From positions 496,001 to 560,000 of the forward strand of contig NZ_QGLE01000002.1 of the NCBI RefSeq assembly GCF_003173035.1: DNA of 64,000 bases, in the 5' to 3' direction. The DNA is from Zavarzinia aquatilis. GTDB lineage: Bacteria > Pseudomonadota > Alphaproteobacteria > Zavarziniales > Zavarziniaceae. The stretch's first letter is position 1. Every line of letters starts with the position of its first letter. Below the pieces are notes generated by a model that ran no database searches, was not told the DNA's origin, and worked only from the letters and a program-made list of their open reading frames with translations. Shown here piece by piece: positions 44,079-54,108 of the stretch. The position numbers and the translations under genes were made by a program.

Positions 44079-44904
44079 GCTGATCGAAACAGGCCGCGGC
44101 CTGACTTTCGGAACGCGGAGCTACCTCAACGGCGGTGTTTACGGTGCCCTGCCGCCCGGTTTCATGACCCTTCTCGTCGTGCATCGCGGGGCGGCCAGCG
44201 TTACCTACGACGGCCGGCAACTCGTCCTTGTCGGCGGCGAATGTGGCATCATCGTCAACGAACAGCTCGCTCACTTCACCTACCAAAAACATCTGCGCAC
44301 CGAAGTCAGCTGGTGTGAGGCGCGGCTTGGCGCGAGGAAGCAGGATGAGGCAGTTTCCGGCAGAGGGGTGGCGCCGAAGCTCCCGATCTCCGACAGGATC
44401 AAGTCCATTCTGGACATGGGACTTGAGACCGGTCTCGAATCCTCGACAACGCGCAACGAGCTGCGTGACTCTCTCGGCCGCGCCATCTTCGCCGCCTATC
44501 AGTTCGAAAGTTCGCAAAGCGAGTCGGCGCAAAACACGTCACGCGGATTGCTGCGGGTGCGGACCTTCATCGACGAGCACTTCTCGGAGGACATAACCCT
44601 GCTGAAGCTCGCGGACGTCGCGGCCATGACCCCCAATCATCTCGTCTCGGCCTTTGGCCGCAAATTCGGCACGACGCCGATACGCTATCTCTGGAAACAG
44701 CGGGCGGCCCACGCCGTGCGATTGCTTGTACACACCGCGATGACGGGCTCCGAAATCGCCTATGCTTGCGGCTACAAGAGCCCCTATCACTTCTCGCGCA
44801 GCATCCGCCTCTCCTACGGCAGTACCCCGACCGAAATTCGCAAGCAGAAAGGCTTCATCGCCCCCAGCGATATTCGCGAGAACGTTCAAAACGTGCTGTT
44901 CTGA
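44065..44904 (+). CDS. AraC-family transcriptional regulator
   Basis: 279 residues. The N-terminal 170 form a ligand-binding/dimerisation region like AraC-binding-domain proteins (VTYDGRQLVLVGGECGIIVNE). The C-terminal 100 carry two helix-turn-helix units: ITLLKLADVAAMTPNHLVSAF and TGSEIAYACGYKSPYHFSRSI, then YGSTPTEIRKQKG. It diverges from the Rieske/BMP operon, which starts 377 bases away, and is its likely activator. Confidence 0.9.
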   Translation: MSIIELIETGRGLTFGTRSYLNGGVYGALPPGFMTLLVVHRGAASVTYDGRQLVLVGGECGIIVNEQLAHFTYQKHLRTEVSWCEARLGARKQDEAVSGRGVAPKLPISDRIKSILDMGLETGLESSTTRNELRDSLGRAIFAAYQFESSQSESAQNTSRGLLRVRTFIDEHFSEDITLLKLADVAAMTPNHLVSAFGRKFGTTPIRYLWKQRAAHAVRLLVHTAMTGSEIAYACGYKSPYHFSRSIRLSYGSTPTEIRKQKGFIAPSDIRENVQNVLF

Positions 44905-45183
44905 CCACCTCCACCGATTTTCGTCCGGGTCGCCCAACCCGCCCCGCGGCCTCCCGCCGTGCCGGAAATGTGGCCGTGTCGATCGGTCGACCTTGGCCAC
45001 GGCCTTTCCGCATGGCCTGCCCCCTGAGAGGACTTCGCGGGTGGAGCAGAATCCGACCGTGCGGGAAGGATTTTGAGATGAAGCGGAAGCCGCTCGGCGG
45101 CAAGGCCGATCATCTCGCGCAGGAAATCAGTATCGCGGCTGTTCTCCCCCAGGCCCGATTAATCTCGGTCGGAGGTGGGGGGG
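44905..45183. other. Intergenic stretch without identifiable gene
   Basis: The 279 bases between the AraC gene and the convergent HlyD gene hold no convincing gene. A 39-codon ORF from ATG 45078 with AAGGA upstream runs into the HlyD gene on the other strand and looks accidental. No clear terminator hairpin was seen. Confidence 0.5.
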
Positions 45184-46464
45184 TCAATCCTCGGTGAAGG
45201 TTCGGGCGATCTGATCCTGCAGGGGTCTGACGAGGAAGCTGAGCACGGTGCGGGGCCCGGTCTCGACGAAGACTTCGGCCGGCATACCCGGCCGCAGTTC
45301 GGTGGCGACGGTGTTGGGCAGATCGGCCCGCTCGACACCGATCCGCGTCAGATAATGAGTGAGGCCGGTCTGCGGATCAGTGACCGCATCGGGCGAGACG
45401 GTGAAGACACGGCCGGAGATTTCCGGCGTGCGGCGCTGGTCGAAGGCGGTCAGGCGGATGCGTGCGACCATGCCCGGCTTGACCTGGTCGATGCCAGTCG
45501 GATCGACCCGGGCTTCGACGATCAGGCGGTCGTGCTCCGGTACCACCTGCATCAGGGTCTCGCCAGCGCCGACCACGCCGCCGGGGGTATGCACGGTCGA
45601 TTCATGCACGATGCCGCTGGCCGGCGCCAGGATGTCGATACGGTGCAATTGGTCCTCAGCCGCAACCCGGCGCTCCGCCAGTTCGGCCAGCCGGGTTTCG
45701 ACGTCGCTCAATTCCGCCAGCACGTCGCGTGTGCGCAGGGTATCGACCTGAAGGATCTGGAGTTCGATTTCGGCGATGCGCTGGTGGGTCTGAGCCACGG
45801 TCGAGCGTAACTGACCGCGTTCACCTTCGATGCGGGCCTCCTCGCGTTCCAGCGCCTTCAGCCGCGACAGGGGCACCAGGGCCTTGTCGCGCAATTCGCG
45901 GACGCCCTGCAATTCATCAGCGATCAGGGCCAGTTCCCGGCCCTTGGCGGCAATCTGGAGTTCCTGCCCCTCGACATTGCGTCCCGCCTGGGCGATCTGT
46001 TCGCGCAATTGCGCGATCTCGCCGTCGCGGGTCTTGCGGAGCGCCTGAAGGATGCGGGCTTCCGCCGTCCAGGCCTCCAGGGCCGGACCTGGGGCCGCCG
46101 GCCGGTCGGCTGGAACCGGCAGTTGGTCGCGTTCCGCGATCAAGCGGATCCGGCGAAAGGCAAGGGCTGTCGCCTGGCTTTCGATGATGCCGAGGCTGGC
46201 ACGGGGCTGGGTCGCATCCATGCGCGCCAGCAGGTCGCCGGCCTCGACCCGGTCGCCGTCGCGGGCGTGGATTTCACCGATGATGCCGCCTTCGAGATGC
46301 TGGACCCGCTTCACCTCGGATTCGACCACGATGCGCCCGGGCGCGACCACGGCGCCGGCGATTTCGGCGAGGGCGCTCCAGGCCAGGAAGCCGCCAAAGA
46401 TGCCGACGACGAGCGTGACGCCGACGAGCGCGTGAAGGCGCAGGCCAATGTCGTCGCCGGTCAT
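45184..46464 (-). CDS. Type I secretion periplasmic adaptor (HlyD/PrtE family)
   Basis: 426 residues. A single N-terminal membrane helix (LHALVGVTLVVGIFGGFLAW) is followed by a lipoyl-like half (GRIVVESEVKRVQHLEGGIIGEI), a long coiled-coil hairpin between roughly residues 95 and 280 (rich in E, Q, R, A and L), and the second lipoyl half and beta barrel (ILAPASGIVHESTVHTPGGVV). It links the ABC exporter to an outer-membrane TolC-type channel, which is not encoded in this window. Its start overlaps the ABC gene stop (ATGA). Confidence 0.94.
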   Translation of the reverse strand: MTGDDIGLRLHALVGVTLVVGIFGGFLAWSALAEIAGAVVAPGRIVVESEVKRVQHLEGGIIGEIHARDGDRVEAGDLLARMDATQPRASLGIIESQATALAFRRIRLIAERDQLPVPADRPAAPGPALEAWTAEARILQALRKTRDGEIAQLREQIAQAGRNVEGQELQIAAKGRELALIADELQGVRELRDKALVPLSRLKALEREEARIEGERGQLRSTVAQTHQRIAEIELQILQVDTLRTRDVLAELSDVETRLAELAERRVAAEDQLHRIDILAPASGIVHESTVHTPGGVVGAGETLMQVVPEHDRLIVEARVDPTGIDQVKPGMVARIRLTAFDQRRTPEISGRVFTVSPDAVTDPQTGLTHYLTRIGVERADLPNTVATELRPGMPAEVFVETGPRTVLSFLVRPLQDQIARTFTED

Positions 46465-48176
46465 GCGAAGCCGCCCGCAGGCACGGGCCCCGCGGCCCGG
46501 CCCGGCGCCAGCACCCGCCGCAGGACCTCGTCCTTGGGACCGAAGGCGGCGACGGCGCCATCGACCAGCATCAGGGCCTTGTCGGCATGGGTGAGGGCCG
46601 ATGGGCGGTGGGTGACGATGATGGTGATCGCGCCAGAAGCCTTGGCGCCTGCAATGCCCCGGGACAGGGCCGCCTCGCCTTCGCCGTCGAGATTGGCGTT
46701 CGGCTCGTCCAGCAGCAGCAGGAAAGGACGGCGGAACAGGGCCCGGGCCAGGGCGATGCGCTGGCGTTGACCGGCCGAGAGTGCCATGCCGCCCTCGCCG
46801 ATCTGCGTCTCGTAGCCATCGGCGAAGCCGCGCACCAATTGGTCGACGCCGGCCGCCCGGGCCGCCGCCAGTATATCTTCCGTCGTCGCCTGCGGGTCGA
46901 AGCGGGCGATGTTTTCAGCGATGGTGCCAGCGAAAAGGCCGACGGATTGCGGCAGAAAGCCGATGAAGCGGCCTGCCGCCGATGGCGACCATTGGCGCAA
47001 TTCCGAACCATCGAGGCGGATGGAGCCCCGCAGCGGCGGCGACAGTCCGGCCAGGGTCCGCAGCAGGGTCGATTTGCCGGCACCGCTCGGCCCGATGATG
47101 CCGAGCACATCGCCAGCCTCAAGCTGAAAGGCGACGTCCTTGAGGACGAGACGGTGCCCGCCCGGCACGGCGACGGCAAGGCCGTTCACGGATAGTGCCC
47201 GCGCCGGTGCCGGCAGGTCGACCGAGACATGGGGTTCCGGGTGGGCGGCGAGCAGGGTCTCGATGCGGCGCCAGGCCTGTCGGGCGGCGATGAAGCCGCG
47301 CCAATGGCCGATCGCCAGTTCGACCGGCGCCAGTGCCCGTCCCAGCATGATTGAGGACGCAATGATGACGCCGCCCGTGGCATCGCCCCGGATCACCAGA
47401 TAGGCGCCGAGCGCCAGCATCAGGGATTGCAGCAGCAGCCGGAAACTCTTGGACAACGTACCGAACAGAGCCGCGCCGTCGCCCCCCGTCAGATGGGCGG
47501 CGGCGGCCGAGGCCGTCGCCTGCCGCCAGCGTTCGCGCAGCGGTGCCTGCATACCGAGGGCGATCGCGGCATCGGCATTCAGGGCGGCGGCATCGCCGAT
47601 GTCCTGGGCGGCGGCGGCCAATTGGTTGGTTGCGGCCTGCGGCCCCCGCCCCAGCCGGTCGGTCAGCACCGTCAACAGGGTGAGCACCAGAATGCCGAGC
47701 AGCCCGAGGGCGCCGAGCCAGGGATGCAGCACGAACAGCAGTCCGGCATAGAGCGGCATCCAGGGCAGGTCGAACAGGGCCCCCGGCCCCCCGCCCGCGA
47801 GAAACGCACGAATCTGTTCGAGATCGCGGAGCGGTCGGCCACCCCGCCCCCGCCCCACGGTCACGGTTTGGCGCAGGTCGGCATCGAACAGGGGCGGGCC
47901 CAGTGCCGCCGCCAGCAGGCCGGCGATGCGTGCGAACATGCGCGTTCGCACCAGATCAATGAGCCCCTGCACCAAATAGAGGAAGACGACGATCACGATC
48001 AACGCGACCAGGGTCTCCAGGCTGTGACTGGCGAGGACCCGATCATAGACCTGCAGCATGAACAAAGGGCCGGTCAGCATCAGCAGATTGATCGCCCCGC
48101 TGAGCAACGCGATCAGGCCGAGCCAAGGACGGCAGCCGCGAAGGGCCGCCGCCGTCGGTCGATCGGGATCCGCCAT
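46461..48176 (-). CDS. Type I secretion ABC exporter (PrtD/HlyB type without C39 peptidase)
   Basis: 571 residues from ATG 48176 (GTG starts up to 48188 exist). The membrane domain spans about 20-300; the ATPase domain has Walker A GPSGAGKST, Q-loop FLPQSVGLFAGTI, signature ALSAGQRQRIALARALFR and Walker B LLLLDEPNANLD. No N-terminal peptidase domain is present, as in exporters of RTX proteins with C-terminal signals. It lies 18 bases downstream of the giant RTX gene, its presumed substrate. Confidence 0.94.
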   Translation of the reverse strand: MADPDRPTAAALRGCRPWLGLIALLSGAINLLMLTGPLFMLQVYDRVLASHSLETLVALIVIVVFLYLVQGLIDLVRTRMFARIAGLLAAALGPPLFDADLRQTVTVGRGRGGRPLRDLEQIRAFLAGGGPGALFDLPWMPLYAGLLFVLHPWLGALGLLGILVLTLLTVLTDRLGRGPQAATNQLAAAAQDIGDAAALNADAAIALGMQAPLRERWRQATASAAAAHLTGGDGAALFGTLSKSFRLLLQSLMLALGAYLVIRGDATGGVIIASSIMLGRALAPVELAIGHWRGFIAARQAWRRIETLLAAHPEPHVSVDLPAPARALSVNGLAVAVPGGHRLVLKDVAFQLEAGDVLGIIGPSGAGKSTLLRTLAGLSPPLRGSIRLDGSELRQWSPSAAGRFIGFLPQSVGLFAGTIAENIARFDPQATTEDILAAARAAGVDQLVRGFADGYETQIGEGGMALSAGQRQRIALARALFRRPFLLLLDEPNANLDGEGEAALSRGIAGAKASGAITIIVTHRPSALTHADKALMLVDGAVAAFGPKDEVLRRVLAPGRAAGPVPAGGFA

Positions 48177-48194
48177 CACCACGCCCACGCCGCG

Positions 48195-51100
48195 TCAAAA
48201 GATGTGGAAATGGTCCTGGCCGACGGCGGCCAGACCCTTGTCCTTCATCGCGCTTGCGCCGAGCCAGCCGAAGAGCCCCGGCACGTCGCTGGTCACCACC
48301 TCGCCGACATCCGCCAGCAGGCCGCCGACGGCCGAGCCGGCGGCACCAGCCAGGGCGCCGATATCGCCAGTCAGGGCGGGGGCAAGACCGTCGACCAGGA
48401 TGTCGCTCACAATCGGCAGGACATTGCCGGCCAGAAGGTCGGTCGCGACATCGGTCACGCCGACGATCGCGGCGGATACCGGCGGCAGCACAAAGTCGAA
48501 GATGTCGTCGGCGACAGCTTCCGGCAATTCCGCATCCATGGTCAGGGCCGGGGCCACGTCATGGGCCAGTATGTCGCCGACCACAGGCAGGGTCGTCGCG
48601 ACGAAATCGGCGGTCGCCGGCAGGGCGTCGGCCAATATCCGCGCGATCGCCGGCGCAAGATGACCCCCCGTACCGTCCGCGATCGCGCCTAACCCCGCAA
48701 AAATATCGGCTCTGAGCGTGTCGAACCAGGCACCGGCGTCATCCTGCGCCGCCCCGGTCAGGATCGGCGAGACACCGTCGCGCAGCAGGGCGCCAATGGT
48801 CGGCAGGACATCGTCGACCAGCACCTCGGTCACCGGACCGACCAGCGTGTCGACGGCACCGGTCAAGGTCGGCACGGCGAAGGTCAGGGCTTCGCTCAGC
48901 AGGATGTCGAGGTTCTCGAAATCGCCGGTAAGGGCGGGGACCAGGCCGTCGACGATGAACTTCTGGTTGATCGCTGGAACCACGTCGTTCAGCAGGAAGT
49001 CGCTCAACACTGGCAACAGGATTGAAAGGACGTCGCCCGTCGCCGGCAGCAGCAGATCGGCGATTCCATCGACCACCAGCCCGGCGGCGCTCAGGGACGC
49101 GGCCAAGGCGGGACCAAGGGCGGCGAAATCGCCGGTCAGCAGGGGCACCACGCCTTCGCCGACCAGGGCTACGAGGAAGGGGCTCAGGTCCTCGACCACG
49201 AATTCCGTCAGCACCGGCACCAGGAGTTCCACCACCTCCAGCACGGCGGGCGCGACCTTCTCGTTCATCGTGCCGATCGACTGGGCGAAGTTGGCGACGA
49301 TCAGATTCAGCGCGGTCAAAATGTCGAGATCGCCATTTTCGAGCCAGACCTCGAAGGACGTCGGCGACCATTCGGTGCCATCGTCGAAACGGATCACCTC
49401 GATCCCGCCATAGCTGCCGCCAGCAAGGCCGCCCTTCAGGGTGATCACGGCGCCGTCGCCGGCCCCTTCGTGGCTCGCCGCGATGGTGATCAGGATATCG
49501 GTGCCGTCGGCGGTGAAGCGGACCGCCGACGTTGCCACCCCGCGCAACTCGAGGACGTCGGCCTTGTCGGCCTCGCCCGTCTCCGCGATCGTATCGTCGC
49601 CGTCACCCCTCATGTAACGATAGATGTCGTCGCCGGTACCGCCGCGCAGCAGGTCGGCGCCGGCCCGCCCTTCGATCAGGTCACCGATCCCGCTGCCGTC
49701 GAGCGTATCGTCGTGGCGGGTACCCCTATGAGTGACGATCGTCCCGTCGCTCGCTTCGGCCCGATTCAGCAGATTGGCCCGACTCCAGACCCGCCCATCG
49801 TCGAACACGATGCGCTCAATGCCGCCGTCCGGATCGAACTGGTCGGTCAGGTAGATGCGGTCGCCCGGGCTGTCGCTGAACAGCAGGATCATCCTGTCCG
49901 CATGTTCGATCACGCGGACCCGTGCGGGCAGGATGTGGGCGAGGATCAGGGTATCGATGTCAGATGATGACCCGCCATCCGCGATCTGGTCGACGCCATC
50001 GCCCTTGGCGAAGTAATATGTATCACTCCCTCGGCCGCCGACGATGCCATCATCGCCCAGTCCACCGGCGATTTCGTCGTCTGTTCCAAAGCCCCGGATC
50101 GTATCGTCGCCACCGGTCGATGTCCGGTCGAGCAACTCCCGGCGCAGGTCTGCCTTGCTCCAGACCACGTCGTCGTCGAAGGCGATGCGATCGACCCCAT
50201 AACCGTAGTCCCAGTCGAGCGACAGGCTGAGAAAGATGGAGCCTGCATCATTCGCTTCCGTCGACGAAGCCGGTATTTGGAGCGTTACATTATCGCCGTC
50301 TTCGCGCGACAAGGATATCTGATGGGAGGTGACGCCCTGAAGCACCAGTGTATCGGCGCCATTGGAATAGGACGAATCCGAAACCGTGTCGTGGCCGTCG
50401 CCCCTTGTATAGAGATAGATATCGTCGCCGGCACCGCCCTGCAACTCGTCGTCACCGGCGCCGCCCGCCATGACGTCCTTGCCGGAAGTCCCAGTGAGAT
50501 GGTCATTCCCCGGCGTACCCGCCGTCACCGGGACACCCTGATATACCGCCTCGAAGACGTCGGTGACGGCTTGCGAAACGCCGTAATCGCCCATGATCCG
50601 GATCGCGACCTGGGCCAGGGCTTCATCGGACCTGGCCGCGAAATCGGTCTGCAGCATGGCGGCGATGGCGGCGATATCGGTAATGTCGTCGATGCCGAGG
50701 CTGGCAGGGCCGTAATCCTCGTCCGCGTAATAGGGGGTGGCGCCATCGATCACGATGTGGCGGATCACCGCCTCGAAATCGCCGAACAGGGAATCCGTGG
50801 CGTGGTCGTAAACCAGCCACATGAAGGCCGTCGCCGGTGGCTCGAAGCTGCCGGTCTCGCCGTCCTCGACCCAGAGCTGATAGGCGGCGACATTGACCTG
50901 CGCCATGAAGCGGGCGGTCATCGAGCCGACGATGGCGGCATAATAGGATTCGAGGGCATTGCCCGCGTTCCAGCGCGGATCGCTGGCGCCGCCATAGGCG
51001 ACGAAGGGAACGCCGTGGACTTTCTCAAGGAAGGCCAGGTGGCGGCCGTCGACATAGGGGCCCCGGCCATCGCTCGGTACATCCTCGACCCCGGCCCAGC

Positions 51101-53201
51101 GCAGCAGGAATTGCTCCACCGTGTCGGCCATCACCTGATAGTCGCCGTCATGGGCATTGCGGACGAAGGCTTCGACGTCGGCGCGCAGCGATTCATCCGC
51201 CGCCATGGCCGTCTGGAAACTCGACAGGTCGCCATAGCCGACCAGATTGGGCAGCACCGCGACGTCGGCGGGGGGCGGCGTCTCGTCCTCGTCCGGGTCG
51301 ATGGCATTGGTCTGGTCGTTCTCGAACCAGACATCGTAGATGGCGCCAGAGCCGCCCGCTCCCTGATAGGTGCCCTCATGGCTGATCCAGTTGCCGCCGA
51401 CCCAGCGATCGACGAAGGCGGCGCCGAGGTCGATCGAGGTCACGCCCGCGCTCGCCAGGGACGTCAGTTCGCCGGCGTCGGTAACACCGTCGCCATCCTG
51501 GTCGCGCCACAGCACAAGATCGGCGAAGATCGCGTCCTTAGCGTCGATCACGCCGTCGGCATTCCCGTCGTGGACCGCCAGCGCGGCGAAACCGTCCTCG
51601 TCCTGGCCGCCGAAGAGTTCGGAGAGATCGTCGATCTTTCCGTCGCCGTCGACGTCATGGGCCAGGAAGGCATCGTCCGCGCCGATCCAGGCCGTCGCCT
51701 CGGCACGGCCGTCCTCGTCCAGATCGAAATGCGCCGAACTGTCGTCGAAGGCGATGAGATCGAGGCCGTCCCCATCCATGTCGAGAACCAGCGGCGAGAT
51801 CACCGGGCTGTAGAAGATGTTCGCGAGACCCTGCCAGAAGGAGCCGAATTCGCCGTTCGCCATGTCGGTGAGGATCTTGTCCCCCAGTTCGGCAAGGTTG
51901 GTGATGGCATCATAGACACCATAGGCCGCCCAGAAGGCGGACATGGCCGCGGCGCCGATCGGCCCCGCGACGGCGCCCGCCAGCGCAATGCTGGAAAAAG
52001 CGAGGCCGGCGCTGAGAACCGCCGAAGCACCATAATTGATGACATTCTGGCGGAAATCGCTCCAGTCACCGGTATTGATGCCCTTTTTCAGCGAGTCATA
52101 GGAAACATTGAGGAATTCGCCGACATCGCCGATGAACCCGCCCCCCACGCCCGTCAGGATATGATTGAAGCCCGCATGGATATCGGCGCGGACCTGGGGC
52201 GAGAAATCGCCGAGATGCTGGGGCAGGTCGCCGTCATAACGCTCCATGCGCGAGATGTTCTCCACCAGGGCGTCCATCGTCCGGTCCGGATCGAGATGGT
52301 TCGGCAAGGGGGTGTCGAGCGCGTGCTGGGCGACGGCGTTCTCCAGTGCGACCCTGGTGCTGTCGTAGTCAATATGGTTCGGAAAGACGTCGCCATGCTT
52401 GCCGGCATCATAGGTCGCGGCGCGCCCGAGGGCGGCGACCTTCTGCCGGACGTCAAGCGAGTCGCGCTGCCCGTCGGCGATCAGTCCCCGGACCTCGGCG
52501 ATATCTGCGGCGTATTTATTGTATTTCGCCTCGGGCAGGTCGCCCGCCGCATGGGTGGTCTCCACCAGACTCTCGATGGCGTCGAGGCGCGCCTCACTGT
52601 TGCTCCCGCTGCCGGCATCGGTCAGGGTCGCATCGAAATTGGACTGGTGGCCGCCCTGCTCGAAACTGGGAACGAAAACCTTCAACGGGTCGTTGTGACC
52701 ATTGTAGTTCCCGTCCTTGAACAGGGCATAGGCCTCCTTTAGCGTCGCCGCATAATCCAACTTGCCCGAGATCGGCATCAGGTTGCCTTTGTAGGTCATG
52801 GTGCCCATCGAGACGCGGGTGGCGAACTCGTGCAGATTCCAGAGTGCGTTCTGTTTTTGTGTCTTGCCCAACGACGCGTCGTCGATGATGGCGGAAATCT
52901 GCTCACGTATGAAACCGTTGTACCCTTGATGGCTGCCCGACGGGTGCAGCCCGCCGCCGAAGCCGGCGTCGGCAAGCCTGGAATCGCCATTCAGATAGGA
53001 TTGAAGTACCTGCGCGGCGGCTGCCGGATCGGTGAAAAGCGCGATCTTGTTGCCATTGGCGTCGAGCAAGATGGATTTGCTGGCACCTTCGAATATCTCC
53101 TCCAATGCCATGGCAAACGTCGGGTTGCTCAGAATTTCTCTCGGAAAAATATGGTGAATCTGAAAGGAGAAGGATGTCACCGAATTCGTTCCAGAAACCA
53201 T
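48195..53201 (-). CDS. Giant RTX protein with N-terminal HNH/AHH-like nuclease motif; type I secreted toxin candidate
   Basis: 1668 residues from ATG 53201, six bases after GAGGAGG (ATG 53207 would leave no spacer). Residues 15-100 contain IHHIFPREIL and, 65 residues later, GGLHPSGSHQGYNGFI: the paired HH and GSH-x-x-Y arrangement of AHH-type HNH nucleases. Residues near 470-590 hold EF-hand-like Ca sites (DMDGDGLDL, DVDGDGKIDD, DQDGDGVTDAGE). RTX nonapeptides occur in three groups near 890, 1030 and 1160 (GGAGDDELQGGAGDD and others). Residues 1290-1650 contain about five copies of a hydrophobic repeat with a core like LVPALTGDFENL. The C-terminus DHFHIF may be part of the secretion signal. 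Followed by its exporter genes and preceded by two immunity-like genes. The nuclease assignment is motif-based. Confidence 0.85.
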   Translation of the reverse strand: MVSGTNSVTSFSFQIHHIFPREILSNPTFAMALEEIFEGASKSILLDANGNKIALFTDPAAAAQVLQSYLNGDSRLADAGFGGGLHPSGSHQGYNGFIREQISAIIDDASLGKTQKQNALWNLHEFATRVSMGTMTYKGNLMPISGKLDYAATLKEAYALFKDGNYNGHNDPLKVFVPSFEQGGHQSNFDATLTDAGSGSNSEARLDAIESLVETTHAAGDLPEAKYNKYAADIAEVRGLIADGQRDSLDVRQKVAALGRAATYDAGKHGDVFPNHIDYDSTRVALENAVAQHALDTPLPNHLDPDRTMDALVENISRMERYDGDLPQHLGDFSPQVRADIHAGFNHILTGVGGGFIGDVGEFLNVSYDSLKKGINTGDWSDFRQNVINYGASAVLSAGLAFSSIALAGAVAGPIGAAAMSAFWAAYGVYDAITNLAELGDKILTDMANGEFGSFWQGLANIFYSPVISPLVLDMDGDGLDLIAFDDSSAHFDLDEDGRAEATAWIGADDAFLAHDVDGDGKIDDLSELFGGQDEDGFAALAVHDGNADGVIDAKDAIFADLVLWRDQDGDGVTDAGELTSLASAGVTSIDLGAAFVDRWVGGNWISHEGTYQGAGGSGAIYDVWFENDQTNAIDPDEDETPPPADVAVLPNLVGYGDLSSFQTAMAADESLRADVEAFVRNAHDGDYQVMADTVEQFLLRWAGVEDVPSDGRGPYVDGRHLAFLEKVHGVPFVAYGGASDPRWNAGNALESYYAAIVGSMTARFMAQVNVAAYQLWVEDGETGSFEPPATAFMWLVYDHATDSLFGDFEAVIRHIVIDGATPYYADEDYGPASLGIDDITDIAAIAAMLQTDFAARSDEALAQVAIRIMGDYGVSQAVTDVFEAVYQGVPVTAGTPGNDHLTGTSGKDVMAGGAGDDELQGGAGDDIYLYTRGDGHDTVSDSSYSNGADTLVLQGVTSHQISLSREDGDNVTLQIPASSTEANDAGSIFLSLSLDWDYGYGVDRIAFDDDVVWSKADLRRELLDRTSTGGDDTIRGFGTDDEIAGGLGDDGIVGGRGSDTYYFAKGDGVDQIADGGSSSDIDTLILAHILPARVRVIEHADRMILLFSDSPGDRIYLTDQFDPDGGIERIVFDDGRVWSRANLLNRAEASDGTIVTHRGTRHDDTLDGSGIGDLIEGRAGADLLRGGTGDDIYRYMRGDGDDTIAETGEADKADVLELRGVATSAVRFTADGTDILITIAASHEGAGDGAVITLKGGLAGGSYGGIEVIRFDDGTEWSPTSFEVWLENGDLDILTALNLIVANFAQSIGTMNEKVAPAVLEVVELLVPVLTEFVVEDLSPFLVALVGEGVVPLLTGDFAALGPALAASLSAAGLVVDGIADLLLPATGDVLSILLPVLSDFLLNDVVPAINQKFIVDGLVPALTGDFENLDILLSEALTFAVPTLTGAVDTLVGPVTEVLVDDVLPTIGALLRDGVSPILTGAAQDDAGAWFDTLRADIFAGLGAIADGTGGHLAPAIARILADALPATADFVATTLPVVGDILAHDVAPALTMDAELPEAVADDIFDFVLPPVSAAIVGVTDVATDLLAGNVLPIVSDILVDGLAPALTGDIGALAGAAGSAVGGLLADVGEVVTSDVPGLFGWLGASAMKDKGLAAVGQDHFHIF

Positions 53202-53265
53202 GACCATCCTCCTCGTTCAATTCATGTGGTCGCAGCCGGATCTCAATGGGACCGCGCGGGTGTCG

Positions 53266-53913
53266 TCACTGCCCTTCGATCCGGCATCGAAACAGGCCGA
53301 GATATCGTGTCAATTTGGCATCGCGGAGCGCGGTCACCAGCCGATCGCTCAGGAAGAAAGCCCGCGTGAATCTTGGCTCCTCAGTCCAGAGATCGACACC
53401 TTCGAGCGCATTGGCGCTCAAGGCGATGTCGTCGTTCTTTGGGGCCAAGGAAAGCGCCCAAATGTCCTGATTGGGATAGACCTTGTTGGCCCGCGGCGAG
53501 GCGTCAGCCAGAAAGCTCGCTTTCCGTTCTCCGAAGTTGAGGCAGTAATATTCGCCCTCTACCGGTGTCTTGCGGTCGTGTTGATAGACCCTGGTGGGAT
53601 AGAGCGACGTGTGCCCCAGATCGAACTGGCGAAGAACATCCGCCATCGCCGCCGACACCACCCAGTAACCAAGTGCATCGCAGAAATCGGGAAGTTTATT
53701 TATTTTCTTGAGCGAGTACTTGCCATAGAGTTCCGCCGGAAACCGTTCTGCCGGCAGGGCTTCACCGCGTTGATTGCGGGTCATCGTGTCGGCCAGCCAG
53801 CGCAGGTCATTCCAGCGCGGGTCGATCAAGTTTCCCTCGGGTGTCACATACCGGACGAGCATCGTATTCATGAACGCGCGGCTGACCCAGGCGCAGGGTT
53901 CGGTCTTCTTCAT
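53266..53913 (-). CDS. Immunity-like protein, copy A (Imm11/DUF1629-like)
   Basis: 215 residues from ATG 53913, eight bases after AGAAGGAG. The product begins MKKTEPCAWVSRAFMNTMLV and contains DLGHTSLYPTRVYQHDRKTPV and EGEYYCLNFGERKASFL, which resemble the DUF1629/Imm11 family of immunity proteins as I recall it, known to pair with nuclease toxins. It lies 64 bases upstream of the RTX toxin gene and differs from copy B at about twenty residues, mostly in the C-terminal third. It presumably binds and blocks the toxin in the cytosol. Function is inferred from location and family resemblance. Confidence 0.75.
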   Translation of the reverse strand: MKKTEPCAWVSRAFMNTMLVRYVTPEGNLIDPRWNDLRWLADTMTRNQRGEALPAERFPAELYGKYSLKKINKLPDFCDALGYWVVSAAMADVLRQFDLGHTSLYPTRVYQHDRKTPVEGEYYCLNFGERKASFLADASPRANKVYPNQDIWALSLAPKNDDIALSANALEGVDLWTEEPRFTRAFFLSDRLVTALRDAKLTRYLGLFRCRIEGQ

Positions 53914-54108
53914 CGGGGGGCTCCTTCTCCTGGACGGCCACGGCCGGAATCGGCTGCCGGCCGGGAGAAGCCGATCGTACGGCGCACAGCCGATTCCTTG
54001 CCTTCAGGGCCATACAGGGACCGGTCGCGATGGGCAAGCCCGCACCGAAGCGGCCGGGGACAGCCGAAGTCCATACAGACGTATTCGGATGTTTCACAGG
54101 CCGAAATC

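Noticed and set aside
45078-45197. 39-codon ORF before the HlyD gene
   Set aside because: It ends inside the convergent HlyD gene and has no recognisable product; probably accidental.
49600-50520. CRISPR-like or tandem DNA repeats
   Set aside because: The periodic sequence is due to RTX nonapeptide codons in the giant protein, not to a repeat-spacer array.
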